Source of the DNA: Nitrosomonas sp.
GTDB lineage: Bacteria; Pseudomonadota; Gammaproteobacteria; Burkholderiales; Nitrosomonadaceae
NCBI GenBank assembly: GCA_017984435.1
Contig: JAGNZK010000027.1
Span: 1 to 39,704 of the forward strand
Reading direction: 5' to 3'
Length of the DNA: 39,704 bases
Shown: positions 17,605-25,468 of the stretch, in pieces
Layout of the letters: each line of letters opens with the position of its first letter
How positions within the stretch are numbered: the first letter of the stretch is position 1
The notes under the pieces: model-generated
Seen by the model: the letters and a program-made list of their open reading frames with translations, nothing else
What the model was told of the DNA's origin: nothing
Databases searched by the model: none
Translations under genes and position numbers: made by a program

Positions 17605-18168
17605 TCAAACACGCTTTCTGAATTCATTATTATGCGGATCGATCTCAATCTTGTCGCCAATTTCTACAAAAGCGGCTACCGGAATTTCAAATCCTGTCCC
17701 TACGAGCTTTGCCGGTTTCATGATTTTGCCCGTGGTATCCCCTCTTACCGCAGGTTCAGTGTATTCAACCTCGCGCACAATCGTGTTGGGTAGTTCCACG
17801 GAAATCGCTTTACCTTCATAAAAAGTCACTTGACACACATCTTCCATGCCGTCGATCAAATAATTCAGAACATCCGGCATATTGTCCGCTTCCACTTCAA
17901 TCTGGTTATAATCGGCATCCATAAAAACATAGAGTGGATCGGCAAAATAGCTGTACGTACATTCTTTGCGATCCAGAACAACCAGATCAAATTTTTCATC
18001 GGCTTTATAAACAGTTTCCATCGTGGTGCTGGAAAACAGATTCTTCAGTTTCATCTTAACCACAGATGCATTACGACCAGATTTGGTAAATTCAGCACGT
18101 TGTACAACCATAGGGTCAGTACCAACCATCACGACATTACCCGAGCGCAGTTCCATTGCGGTTTTCAT
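17605..18168 (-). CDS. efp: Elongation factor P, Arg32 type
   Basis: 187 residues, full length: KOW-like domain I ([22 protein letters not shown]), OB domains with [14 protein letters not shown] and the signature [22 protein letters not shown] relieves ribosome stalling at proline runs. The loop tip is KSGRNASVV with Arg32 where enterobacterial EF-P has Lys34. That is the type rhamnosylated by EarP, encoded by the next gene upstream. Start ATG with ggaatt before it. Last gene of rimO-earP-efp, followed by a terminator. Confidence 0.97.
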   Translation of the reverse strand: MKTAMELRSGNVVMVGTDPMVVQRAEFTKSGRNASVVKMKLKNLFSSTTMETVYKADEKFDLVVLDRKECTYSYFADPLYVFMDADYNQIEVEADNMPDVLNYLIDGMEDVCQVTFYEGKAISVELPNTIVREVEYTEPAVRGDTTGKIMKPAKLVGTGFEIPVAAFVEIGDKIEIDPHNNEFRKRV

Positions 18169-18247
18169 AGTTCAAATTCCAAAATTAAGTTGTAAGCAAA
18201 ACTGATGTTGTTTTATATCAACAAACATCAAATTCATAAGCGGCGGA

Positions 18248-19384
18248 TTATAGCCGATTTTCAACAAACTGCACCAGATTGGATGCCAAATCCTCTTGTT
18301 TCAGTAATTGTTTGCGCCAGCTCTCATGATGCTGCGTCAGAGCCTCTCGAAAGGCGAAGAAGTTTGTCCAAACGGTACTATTTATGTCATTGCCACCATT
18401 CCAGAAAATCCACATCTCACGCACAGTCGTTACCATTTTCATCGGCAATCCTCCGGTATATCGTTCAAGAAACGCATCCAGTTTTTTCCAATGCGCACCT
18501 TCCGATTGCGGATAAATATTCCAGATAAATGGACTACTTGCCCATTGGGCACGTACAAAGGAATCTTCACCGCGTACAAAATTAATATCGCAACTCCAAA
18601 GTAGCCAATCATAATCCATCTGCGCCATAAACGGAATGATCTGAATAGTTAGTTGTTCATGTTTTATCAAATAGTTAGTTTGTGATGATGCATGATTGAA
18701 CAATGCCGTAATGCGTTCCGCTACACTTCCTTGTGGCACAACCAACAAAACGGGCACTGAAGATTCTGATAACACCTGAATAAGTTTTTTGACCGGTGCA
18801 GTGTCATAACAAAATAGTGAAATACGTATTTCGCCGGATTGACGCTCAGGTAAACCGTTGCGTTGCAAGAATGTTTGTTCTGTTGCCATGTTAAAAGCAT
18901 CTCTCTGCGCCATTACATTCTTTTCGCGCAATAACCCGCCGGTGCCTTGCACAAAACCAGGGAAAAAACATGTTTTAGTTAAAGGGAAACGGGGATGTGG
19001 CGAAGGTAGACCATGATATTGGTTCACCCAAGACTCTGCGCTGAGATATTCCAGATTAATCCAAACCGGTTGTTTTCTCTGTTGCAACAGCATCTGCACG
19101 TAGCTATCCGGTAACTCACAAGCAAATGCTTCAATCACCACTTCTGCAGGGTCAACTTCTGTGAACGTTTGTCGCCAATGGCAGATATCGACACCTTGTA
19201 CGACTTGATACTGAATATTCGGATTAATAGCCGGTGCAATGCAGGAAAAACTTACCAGATCATCGACCCATAACCGTACTTTCTGGTGATGTTCCTGTGT
19301 CAATTGTCTTGCCAGGCGCCAACAAACGCCAATATCGCCAAAATTATCGATGACCGTACAAAAAATATCCCAACGGCGTTGCAT
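18248..19384 (-). CDS. earP: EF-P arginine rhamnosyltransferase EarP
   Basis: 378 residues (former DUF2331). EarP transfers rhamnose from dTDP-rhamnose to Arg32 of EF-P. The N-terminal WDIFCTVIDNFGDIGVCWRL carries the conserved Asp residues used in catalysis. INLEYLSAESW and the C-terminal CDINFVRGEDSFVRAQWA motif belong to the GT-B nucleotide-sugar site. It sits 79 bases upstream of efp, and its partner EF-P has the expected Arg32, so the pairing is consistent. It starts 25 bases after the rimO stop. Confidence 0.96.
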   Translation of the reverse strand: MQRRWDIFCTVIDNFGDIGVCWRLARQLTQEHHQKVRLWVDDLVSFSCIAPAINPNIQYQVVQGVDICHWRQTFTEVDPAEVVIEAFACELPDSYVQMLLQQRKQPVWINLEYLSAESWVNQYHGLPSPHPRFPLTKTCFFPGFVQGTGGLLREKNVMAQRDAFNMATEQTFLQRNGLPERQSGEIRISLFCYDTAPVKKLIQVLSESSVPVLLVVPQGSVAERITALFNHASSQTNYLIKHEQLTIQIIPFMAQMDYDWLLWSCDINFVRGEDSFVRAQWASSPFIWNIYPQSEGAHWKKLDAFLERYTGGLPMKMVTTVREMWIFWNGGNDINSTVWTNFFAFREALTQHHESWRKQLLKQEDLASNLVQFVENRL

Positions 19385-19409
19385 GGCAATGTATGGAATT
19401 GAGTGGTGC

Positions 19410-20747
19410 TTAACCTTTAATCATCGTGGCGAAAAGATCATGCGCATCCGAATCGGTAATTTCAACTTCGATGAAATCCCCAGGTTGTACGTTGACAGCT
19501 TCTTCCACGTAGACCAATCCGTCAATTTCCGGTGCATCAGCGCTACTTCTGGCAATCACGCCGTTTTCGGTCAATTCGTCAATCATCACGGTCATCCGCC
19601 GACCCACTTTCGCTGCCAAGCGCTGATGACTGATTTCTTCCTGCAATTGCATAAAGCGCGCACGTCGATCTTCCTTGATGTCTTCCGGTACTGGATCGGG
19701 CAACTGATTGGCTGTTGCCCCCTCTACCGGCGAATAAGCAAAGCATCCTACGCGGTCCAGTTGCGCTTCTCGCAAGAAGGTTAATAATTCTTCAAACTCG
19801 GCTTCCGTTTCGCCTGGAAAACCCACAATAAAAGTGCTGCGCAAGGTGATATCAGGACAGATCCGGCGCCATTGCTGAATACGCGCCAAATTATTCTCCG
19901 CATTGGCCGGACGTTTCATCGCTTTCAGGATGCGTGAATTGGCGTGCTGAAACGGCACATCCAGATAAGGCAATATCTTGCCTTCCGCCATGAGTGGAAT
20001 CACTTCATCCACATGCGGATAGGGATAAACATAATGCAGGCGCACCCATACCCCTAACGTGCCCAATGCCTGCGTAAGCTCAGTCATTCGGGTTTTAATT
20101 GGTCTACCTTGCCAGAAACCGGTGCGGTATTTCACATCAACACCATATGCACTGGTATCTTGTGAAATGATCAGCAATTCTTTCACACCGGCATCCACCA
20201 GATGTTCCGCTTCCTGCATTACCTGATGAATCGGCCGGCTCACCAGATCGCCGCGCATCGAAGGAATAATACAGAACGTACAGCGATGATTACAGCCTTC
20301 GGAAATTTTAACATAGGCGTAATGCTTGGGTGTCAACCGAATACCTTGAGGCGGTATCAAACTGGTATAAGGGTCATGCGGTTGCGGCAAATGGGTATGG
20401 ATGGCAGACATTACTTCCGGCAACGCATGCGGTCCGGTAACAGCCAATACTTGGGGATGGGCTTTTTTAACCACATCGCCATCTTCTTTAGCGCCTAAAC
20501 AGCCTGTCACAATGACTTTGCCGTTTTCAGCCAACGCTTCACCGATGGCGTCTAGCGATTCTTCAACAGCACTATCAATAAAACCGCAGGTATTCACAAC
20601 AACCAGATCGGCATCTTCATACGAAGGCGATATTTCATAACCTTCAGCGCGTAACTGTGTCAGGATCTGTTCGGAATCCACCAGTGCTTTTGGGCAACCC
20701 AGCGAAATAAAACCAACTTTTTGTGCAATGTGCTTAGAGGATGACAT
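19410..20747 (-). CDS. rimO: Ribosomal protein S12 methylthiotransferase RimO
   Basis: 445 residues. RimO uses radical SAM chemistry and two Fe-S clusters to methylthiolate Asp89 (E. coli numbering) of ribosomal protein S12. The UPF0004 domain begins [16 protein letters not shown] with cluster cysteines also in VNTCGF and TGCLGAKE. The radical SAM cysteines are in [13 protein letters not shown]; the TRAM domain is C-terminal. ATG 20747 ([11 protein letters not shown]) is chosen over an upstream in-frame ATG (20789), which would add an odd non-family extension. It is likely the first gene of an operon with earP and efp. Confidence 0.95.
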   Translation of the reverse strand: MSSSKHIAQKVGFISLGCPKALVDSEQILTQLRAEGYEISPSYEDADLVVVNTCGFIDSAVEESLDAIGEALAENGKVIVTGCLGAKEDGDVVKKAHPQVLAVTGPHALPEVMSAIHTHLPQPHDPYTSLIPPQGIRLTPKHYAYVKISEGCNHRCTFCIIPSMRGDLVSRPIHQVMQEAEHLVDAGVKELLIISQDTSAYGVDVKYRTGFWQGRPIKTRMTELTQALGTLGVWVRLHYVYPYPHVDEVIPLMAEGKILPYLDVPFQHANSRILKAMKRPANAENNLARIQQWRRICPDITLRSTFIVGFPGETEAEFEELLTFLREAQLDRVGCFAYSPVEGATANQLPDPVPEDIKEDRRARFMQLQEEISHQRLAAKVGRRMTVMIDELTENGVIARSSADAPEIDGLVYVEEAVNVQPGDFIEVEITDSDAHDLFATMIKG

Positions 20748-21054
20748 GTAAAAATAATTAGTGAAGAATATGAGGTGACAATGGAGCAAGTACCAAATTT
20801 TATCTGATAACTGCCGGTTACAGATTCTTTATCTGCAAGTCATTGGTAAAATGAGTAATTCTCTACCAGAGATTTTGTGTCACTGAAACAAGACACAATT
20901 AATATTGTGTTTCCGATTTTCAAAGAAGCAATCAGCCTTTTGCCCAACCGAGGTATCGCCCCAATGAATTCATGCACCATTCGATTACTACCTATCTGAT
21001 AAGCGGCCATACCGAAATTGAGGAGGATTTTGAAAAAGAATCGGATGAGAAATT
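20748..21054. other. Gene-poor stretch with a palindrome and a possible gene remnant
   Basis: About 300 bases without a convincing gene. acacaat-taat-attgtgt (about 20894-20911) is an inverted repeat that could be an operator. A plus-strand open stretch from 20903 to 21058 has no good start except ATG 20972 (28 residues, starting MHHSITTYLISGHTEIEEDF). It might be the 3' end of a lost gene. I cannot assign it. Confidence 0.3.
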
Positions 21055-21279
21055 CTAATCTGTCCCAACAAACCGTGCTGCATCAATAATCGACCACAGA
21101 TGAAAAATTCCACCAATAATCGCAGGAATGATCAACACTGCGAAAAAATAACCTATCCCGGCAATGGCAAAAAATAAAATTGCCGCTAATATCCGCCCTT
21201 GCACCAGTTGCCCCAAACCCGGGAAAAAGAAACTACAAACCGCTGCGAGTACATTTCCACCAGATCCCTGCCCTGACAT
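21055..21279 (-). CDS. Small two-helix membrane protein, TM2-like
   Basis: 74 residues: a Gly-rich start, then two hydrophobic segments (about 10-24 plus 30-45, and 47-62) around FFFPGLGQLVQGR, a pattern like the TM2-domain family (a helix, then PGLGQLY-type turn), with WSIIDAARFV near the end. Probably an inner-membrane protein of unknown function. The start has ggaggg-like gagggagaaca directly before the ATG. It is separated from cbbR by about 250 bases with no recognisable gene, holding only a small hairpin gtagga-ctat-tcctac at 21475-21490. Confidence 0.72.
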   Translation of the reverse strand: MSGQGSGGNVLAAVCSFFFPGLGQLVQGRILAAILFFAIAGIGYFFAVLIIPAIIGGIFHLWSIIDAARFVGTD

Positions 21280-21525
21280 TGTTCTCCCTCTCTCGATATT
21301 GTTACAAAATGCGGTTACTCATTGTACCTTCATACCTTATTAACACTGATAATCGATAGTCATCATATCACTTGTTGCCATTTTCTCTATCTCTTTGAAT
21401 TATCTGATTTAGATTAAGTGAATTTCATTGAGATAGTTTAGGTCGCTCATTGCTAATTTTACATGACAACAATGGTAGGACTATTCCTACTCAACTATAT
21501 CAAATTACTTAAACCTGTAGCATGT

Positions 21526-22440
21526 TTATTTTTTTGACTCAATCATCAGCTTTGCAGCTTCTTTTAACAGAAACTCTCTGAAAGCATTGGCTACACCGGA
21601 TAAGCGCTTATTTTTCCGATTCACCACATGCCAGTAGCGAATAATAGGAAAGCCTTGCACATCAAGAACTTTCAAACGATTCATTTCAAGTTCCAATTCC
21701 GCAGTATGCTGCGACATAATCCCTAGCCCCATTCCCGCTTGTACGGCTTGTTTAATGGCTTCGGTGGTGTCCGTCTCCATGCCTTTATTGATTTTGATTT
21801 GATGTTCCGCAAAAAAACGCTCCATGGCACCGCGCGTTCCAGAACCGGATTCACGCACCAAAAAAATCTCTTTTTCCAAGCGCTTAACAGGTATTTTATG
21901 CACATGACACAGCGGATGATGCGGCGGTGCTATGACTACTAATGGATTCTCCATAAAGGATTCACTATCAATATCAAGGTCCTCCGGCGGTTGCCCCATG
22001 ATTGCCAGATCAATCAGATTATCCGCCAATTGTTTCAATACTGTTTCACGATTCGAGACATTTAAACTGACGGTAACACCACTGTAACGTTGACAAAACT
22101 TTGCCAACAGATGCGGTGCAAAATAATTGGCCGTTGTCACCACCGAAATATTTAATTTACCGCGCTCCATACCTTTCAATTCATCCAGAGCAACTTCCAT
22201 ATCCGATAATTGTTGGGAAATTAAGCGACTATACTGATACAACTCCCTTCCTGCTTCAGTTAGATAAATTCGTTTACCTAATTGCTCAAATAGCGGTAAA
22301 CTAATATTGTCTTCCAATTGCTTAATTTGCATGGAAACAGCTGGTTGAGTTAAGTGAAGTTCATCAGCGGCACGTGAATAGCTCAAGTGCCGGGCAACCG
22401 ACTCAAATACTTTTAATTGCCGCAAAGTAAGATGCAACAT
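21526..22440 (-). CDS. cbbR: LysR-type regulator CbbR
   Basis: 304 residues. The N-terminal winged HTH is LTLRQLKVFESVARHLSYSRAADELHLTQPAVSMQIKQLE, nearly the canonical CbbR sequence. The effector domain follows (VVTTANYFAPHLLAKF, LAIMGQPPEDLDIDSESFMENPLVVIAPPHHPL). CbbR activates Calvin-cycle operons in response to metabolites. It is transcribed away from cbbL, the usual arrangement, with a shared 198-base regulatory region. Confidence 0.93.
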   Translation of the reverse strand: MLHLTLRQLKVFESVARHLSYSRAADELHLTQPAVSMQIKQLEDNISLPLFEQLGKRIYLTEAGRELYQYSRLISQQLSDMEVALDELKGMERGKLNISVVTTANYFAPHLLAKFCQRYSGVTVSLNVSNRETVLKQLADNLIDLAIMGQPPEDLDIDSESFMENPLVVIAPPHHPLCHVHKIPVKRLEKEIFLVRESGSGTRGAMERFFAEHQIKINKGMETDTTEAIKQAVQAGMGLGIMSQHTAELELEMNRLKVLDVQGFPIIRYWHVVNRKNKRLSGVANAFREFLLKEAAKLMIESKK

Positions 22441-22485
22441 GAATCATCTCAATAAAGTTCACATAAGCACAACCTTATCATAAAT

Positions 22486-22500
22486 ATCAGAATTACTGAT
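22486..22500. promoter_or_regulatory. Putative CbbR operator in the cbbR-cbbL intergenic region
   Basis: atcag-aatta-ctgat is a perfect 15-base inverted repeat with the LysR-type T-N11-A spacing. It lies directly before a candidate cbbL -35, where an activator would contact polymerase. The flanking sequence is AT-rich. Confidence 0.5.
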
Positions 22501-22529
22501 TTGTTCTTATAGATAATTAACGCTATAGT
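22501..22529 (+). promoter_or_regulatory. Candidate cbbL promoter
   Basis: A weak -35 TTGTTC (22501-22506) and a good -10 TATAGT (22524-22529) with a 17-base spacer, right after the CbbR-like palindrome. A weak -35 fits an activator-dependent promoter. The leader to cbbL is about 100 bases. Confidence 0.4.
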
Positions 22530-22638
22530 ACATTTCATCGCTTTGAGTAGTCATGTTTGATGTTTGTAACACAATATCCTCTCTTTTCTGTCTGTGTTGT
22601 TGGCTGGAGCTGAGTGGAATTTAACTGGAGAAGAAATT

Positions 22639-24060
22639 ATGGCCGTAAAAACATATAACGCTGGTGTAAAAGAATACCGACAAACTTACTGGACCCCTGA
22701 TTACACGCCGCTGGATACCGATCTTTTGGCATGTTTCAAAATTACGCCACAGCCCGGCGTACCTCGTGAAGAAGTCGCTGCTGCGGTGGCTGCAGAATCT
22801 TCCACAGGTACCTGGACCACCGTGTGGACTGATCTGCTTACCGATCTGGATTACTACAAAGGGCGTGCTTACAAGATTGAAGACGTACCTGGGGATGACA
22901 CTTGCTTCTACGCTTTCGTGGCATACCCGATCGATCTTTTTGAAGAAGGTTCTGTCGTTAACGTATTGACCTCGCTGGTAGGTAACGTGTTTGGTTTTAA
23001 AGCATTACGCGCACTGCGTCTGGAAGATGTTCGTTTCCCGATTGCTTATGTCAAAACTTGCGGAGGACCTCCAGCAGGTATTCAAGTGGAACGCGATCGT
23101 TTTAACAAATATGGCCGCGCACTGTTAGGTTGCACCATTAAGCCCAAACTAGGCCTATCCGCCAAAAACTATGGCCGTGCCGTATATGAATGTCTGCGCG
23201 GCGGTCTGGATCTGACCAAGGACGATGAGAACATTAATAGTCAACCTTTCATGCGTTGGCGCGATCGTTTCCAATTCGTGGTGGAAGCTTGCCAAAAAGC
23301 CGAGCGTGAAACCGGAGAACGTAAAGGTCACTACTTAAACGTAACTGCACCGACCCCGGAAGAAATGTACAAACGTGCAGAGTTTGCTAAGGAATTGGGT
23401 GCACCGATCATTATGCATGACTACTTGACAGGTGGTTTAACCGCCAATACAGGTCTGGCTAACTGGTGCCGCAACAATGGAATGCTGCTGCACATCCATC
23501 GTGCTATGCATGCCGTACTTGATCGCAACCCACACCATGGTATTCATTTCCGCGTTTTAACCAAAGTGCTGCGTTTATCAGGTGGCGATCACCTGCACTC
23601 CGGTACTGTGGTCGGTAAACTGGAAGGTGACCGTGCGGCAACTCTCGGCTGGATCGATACCATGCGTGATAAATTCATCAAAGAAGACCGTAGTCGCGGC
23701 CTGTTCTTCGATCAGGATTGGGGTTCCATGCCAGGCGTATTCCCGGTTGCGTCGGGTGGTATTCACGTTTGGCATATGCCAGCACTGGTCGCAATCTTTG
23801 GTGATGATGCTTGCTTGCAGTTTGGTGGTGGTACCTTGGGTCATCCATGGGGTAACGCTGCTGGCGCCGCTGCTAACCGCGTGGCACTAGAAGCCTGCGT
23901 AGAAGCACGTAACCAAGGTGTTGAAATCGAGAAAGAAGGCAAAGCGATTCTAACCAAGGCAGCTAAAAGCAGTCCCGAACTAAAAATCGCCATGGAAACA
24001 TGGAAAGAGATCAAGTTCGAATTTGATACTGTTGATAAGCTGGACATAGCCCACAAGTAA
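22639..24060 (+). CDS. cbbL: RuBisCO form I large subunit
   Basis: 473 residues. It carboxylates ribulose-1,5-bisphosphate in the Calvin cycle. Active-site features are TIKPKLGLS (phosphate/proton Lys), [12 protein letters not shown] (carbamylated Lys plus Asp and Glu that hold Mg2+), [25 protein letters not shown] (loop 6 Lys) and [10 protein letters not shown]. The start [18 protein letters not shown] matches form IA proteins. With CbbQ and CbbO downstream and no carboxysome shell genes, it fits the IAq (non-carboxysomal) subtype. The ATG at 22639 has ctggagaagaaatt before it; the open frame extends upstream without a ribosome site. Confidence 0.98.
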   Translation: MAVKTYNAGVKEYRQTYWTPDYTPLDTDLLACFKITPQPGVPREEVAAAVAAESSTGTWTTVWTDLLTDLDYYKGRAYKIEDVPGDDTCFYAFVAYPIDLFEEGSVVNVLTSLVGNVFGFKALRALRLEDVRFPIAYVKTCGGPPAGIQVERDRFNKYGRALLGCTIKPKLGLSAKNYGRAVYECLRGGLDLTKDDENINSQPFMRWRDRFQFVVEACQKAERETGERKGHYLNVTAPTPEEMYKRAEFAKELGAPIIMHDYLTGGLTANTGLANWCRNNGMLLHIHRAMHAVLDRNPHHGIHFRVLTKVLRLSGGDHLHSGTVVGKLEGDRAATLGWIDTMRDKFIKEDRSRGLFFDQDWGSMPGVFPVASGGIHVWHMPALVAIFGDDACLQFGGGTLGHPWGNAAGAAANRVALEACVEARNQGVEIEKEGKAILTKAAKSSPELKIAMETWKEIKFEFDTVDKLDIAHK

Positions 24061-24074
24061 GCAATACATAACCA

Positions 24075-24112
24075 AAGGAGAAAAGCTGATGATTAATGCT
24101 ACTTTTCTCCTT
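24075..24112 (+). repeat. Perfect 11-base stem-loop between cbbL and cbbS
   Basis: aaggagaaaag (24075-24085) pairs exactly with cttttctcctt (24102-24112) around a 16-base loop. The left arm contains a Shine-Dalgarno-like aaggag. The hairpin could protect the cbbL 3' end or sequester that ribosome site. There is no T-run, so it is not a terminator. Confidence 0.65.
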
Positions 24113-24136
24113 CATCTCTCTAAAGTTAAGGAATAA
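24089..24136 (+). CDS. Possible 15-residue leader ORF before cbbS
   Basis: ATG at 24089 begins MINATFLLHLSKVKE and ends with TAA three bases before the cbbS ATG. It has aaaggag 8-9 bases upstream, but that site is inside the left arm of the hairpin. The end of the ORF also carries the cbbS ribosome site (aaggaataa). It could couple cbbL and cbbS translation. It may equally be chance. Confidence 0.3.
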   Translation: MINATFLLHLSKVKE

Positions 24137-24139
24137 ATA

Positions 24140-24496
24140 ATGAGTGAAGTAATCGATTACAAATCACGTGTTAGTGATCCAGCAAGCCGCAAATTTGAGA
24201 CATTCTCTTACCTGCCTGCGATGTCTGACAAAGATATTAAGAAGCAAGTGCAGTATTTAGTTAGTAAAGGCTGGAATCCAGCTATCGAGCACACAGAACC
24301 AGAATATATCATGGACTCCTACTGGTATATGTGGAAGCTACCCATGTTTGGTGAAACTGATGTAGACCGCGTACTGGCAGAAGCCGCCGCTTGTCATAAA
24401 GCTAACCCGAATAATCATGTTCGTTTGATTGGCTACAACAATTTCAACCAGTCGCAAGGTACCGCCATGGTGATATACCGCGGCAAGACTGTTTAA
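24140..24496 (+). CDS. cbbS: RuBisCO form I small subunit
   Basis: 118 residues: [23 protein letters not shown], the conserved [25 protein letters not shown], and VRLIGYNN near the C-terminus. It caps the L8 core to form the L8S8 holoenzyme. The ribosome site aaggaataa precedes the ATG. A strong terminator follows the stop, so the large/small subunits can be made in excess over the downstream CbbQ/CbbO. Confidence 0.98.
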   Translation: MSEVIDYKSRVSDPASRKFETFSYLPAMSDKDIKKQVQYLVSKGWNPAIEHTEPEYIMDSYWYMWKLPMFGETDVDRVLAEAAACHKANPNNHVRLIGYNNFNQSQGTAMVIYRGKTV

Positions 24497-24520
24497 GACA
24501 CAACGGGTTTCGTACCCTGG

Positions 24521-24558
24521 AACCCCCTTTACCTGCAACAGGGTCGGGGGTTTTTTTT
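24521..24558 (+). terminator. Intrinsic terminator after cbbS
   Basis: aaccccc (24521-24527) pairs with gggggtt (24546-24552), with further pairing inside the loop (acc/ggt), followed by eight T's (24551-24558). A small hairpin gggt-ttcgt-accc (24505-24517) precedes it. It should stop most cbbLS transcripts before cbbQ. Confidence 0.85.
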
Positions 24559-24603
24559 GATCAAAATAAAATACTTATCAGATCGCTATAACAGGAGTTC
24601 ATC

Positions 24604-25410
24604 ATGAGCAAAATCATTGATCAATACCGCGTGACCGCAGAGCCCTATTACCATCCCGTAGCTGATGAAGTGGAATTATTTGAAGCGGCCTATTCAGTGC
24701 GCATGCCTATGATGCTGAAAGGTCCTACCGGGTGCGGCAAAACCCGTTTTGTCGAACATATGGCATGGAAATTAAAAAAACCGCTGATTACCGTCGCCTG
24801 CAACGAAGATATGACCGCATCCGATTTGGTGGGCCGCTTTTTGCTGGATGCCAATGGCACACGTTGGCAAGATGGCCCGTTGGCTGTCGCCGCACGCTAT
24901 GGTGCCATCTGCTATCTGGATGAAGTCGTTGAAGCACGCCAGGATACCACCGTGGTGATCCACCCATTAACCGATAATCGCCGTGTCTTGCCACTGGAGA
25001 AAAAAGGTGAACTCGTTCATGCACATGCAGATTTCCAGATTGTCATTTCCTACAATCCAGGGTATCAAAGTTTGATGAAAGACCTCAAACAATCGACTAA
25101 ACAACGTTTTGGCGCGCTGGATTTTAATTACCCCAGCCATGATATCGAAAGTGAAATTATCGCGCATGAAACCGGCGTATCCACTGAAATTGCAGAAAAA
25201 CTGGTATCGATTGCCGAACGTGCACGTAATCTGAAAGGTCATGGATTGGACGAAGGCATTTCAACACGCATGTTAATTTACGCCGGCAGCCTTATCGTCA
25301 AAAAGGTAGATGCCCATGCCGCTTGCCGCGTTGCCCTGGTGCGCCCCATTACCGATGACCCTGATATGCGTGATGCACTGGATGCCGCTGTTTCAACTTT
25401 CTTTAATTAA
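24604..25410 (+). CDS. cbbQ: AAA+ RuBisCO activase subunit CbbQ
   Basis: 268 residues of the MoxR branch of AAA+ ATPases. Walker A is [11 protein letters not shown], Walker [12 protein letters not shown], with sensor-type ISYNPGYQS and [12 protein letters not shown]. CbbQ hexamers work with CbbO to remodel RuBisCO blocked by inhibitory sugar phosphates. Ribosome site caggagttcatc before the ATG. It lies after the cbbS terminator, with cbbO 58 bases downstream. Confidence 0.96.
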   Translation: MSKIIDQYRVTAEPYYHPVADEVELFEAAYSVRMPMMLKGPTGCGKTRFVEHMAWKLKKPLITVACNEDMTASDLVGRFLLDANGTRWQDGPLAVAARYGAICYLDEVVEARQDTTVVIHPLTDNRRVLPLEKKGELVHAHADFQIVISYNPGYQSLMKDLKQSTKQRFGALDFNYPSHDIESEIIAHETGVSTEIAEKLVSIAERARNLKGHGLDEGISTRMLIYAGSLIVKKVDAHAACRVALVRPITDDPDMRDALDAAVSTFFN

Positions 25411-25468
25411 AATTTGGCGAATTCATTGCATACCGTTGCTCAATAATCTTTTATAAGAGTGTGTCACG

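Noticed and set aside
21475-21490. gtagga-ctat-tcctac as the cbbR terminator
   Set aside because: Short stem and no T-run in the direction of cbbR transcription.
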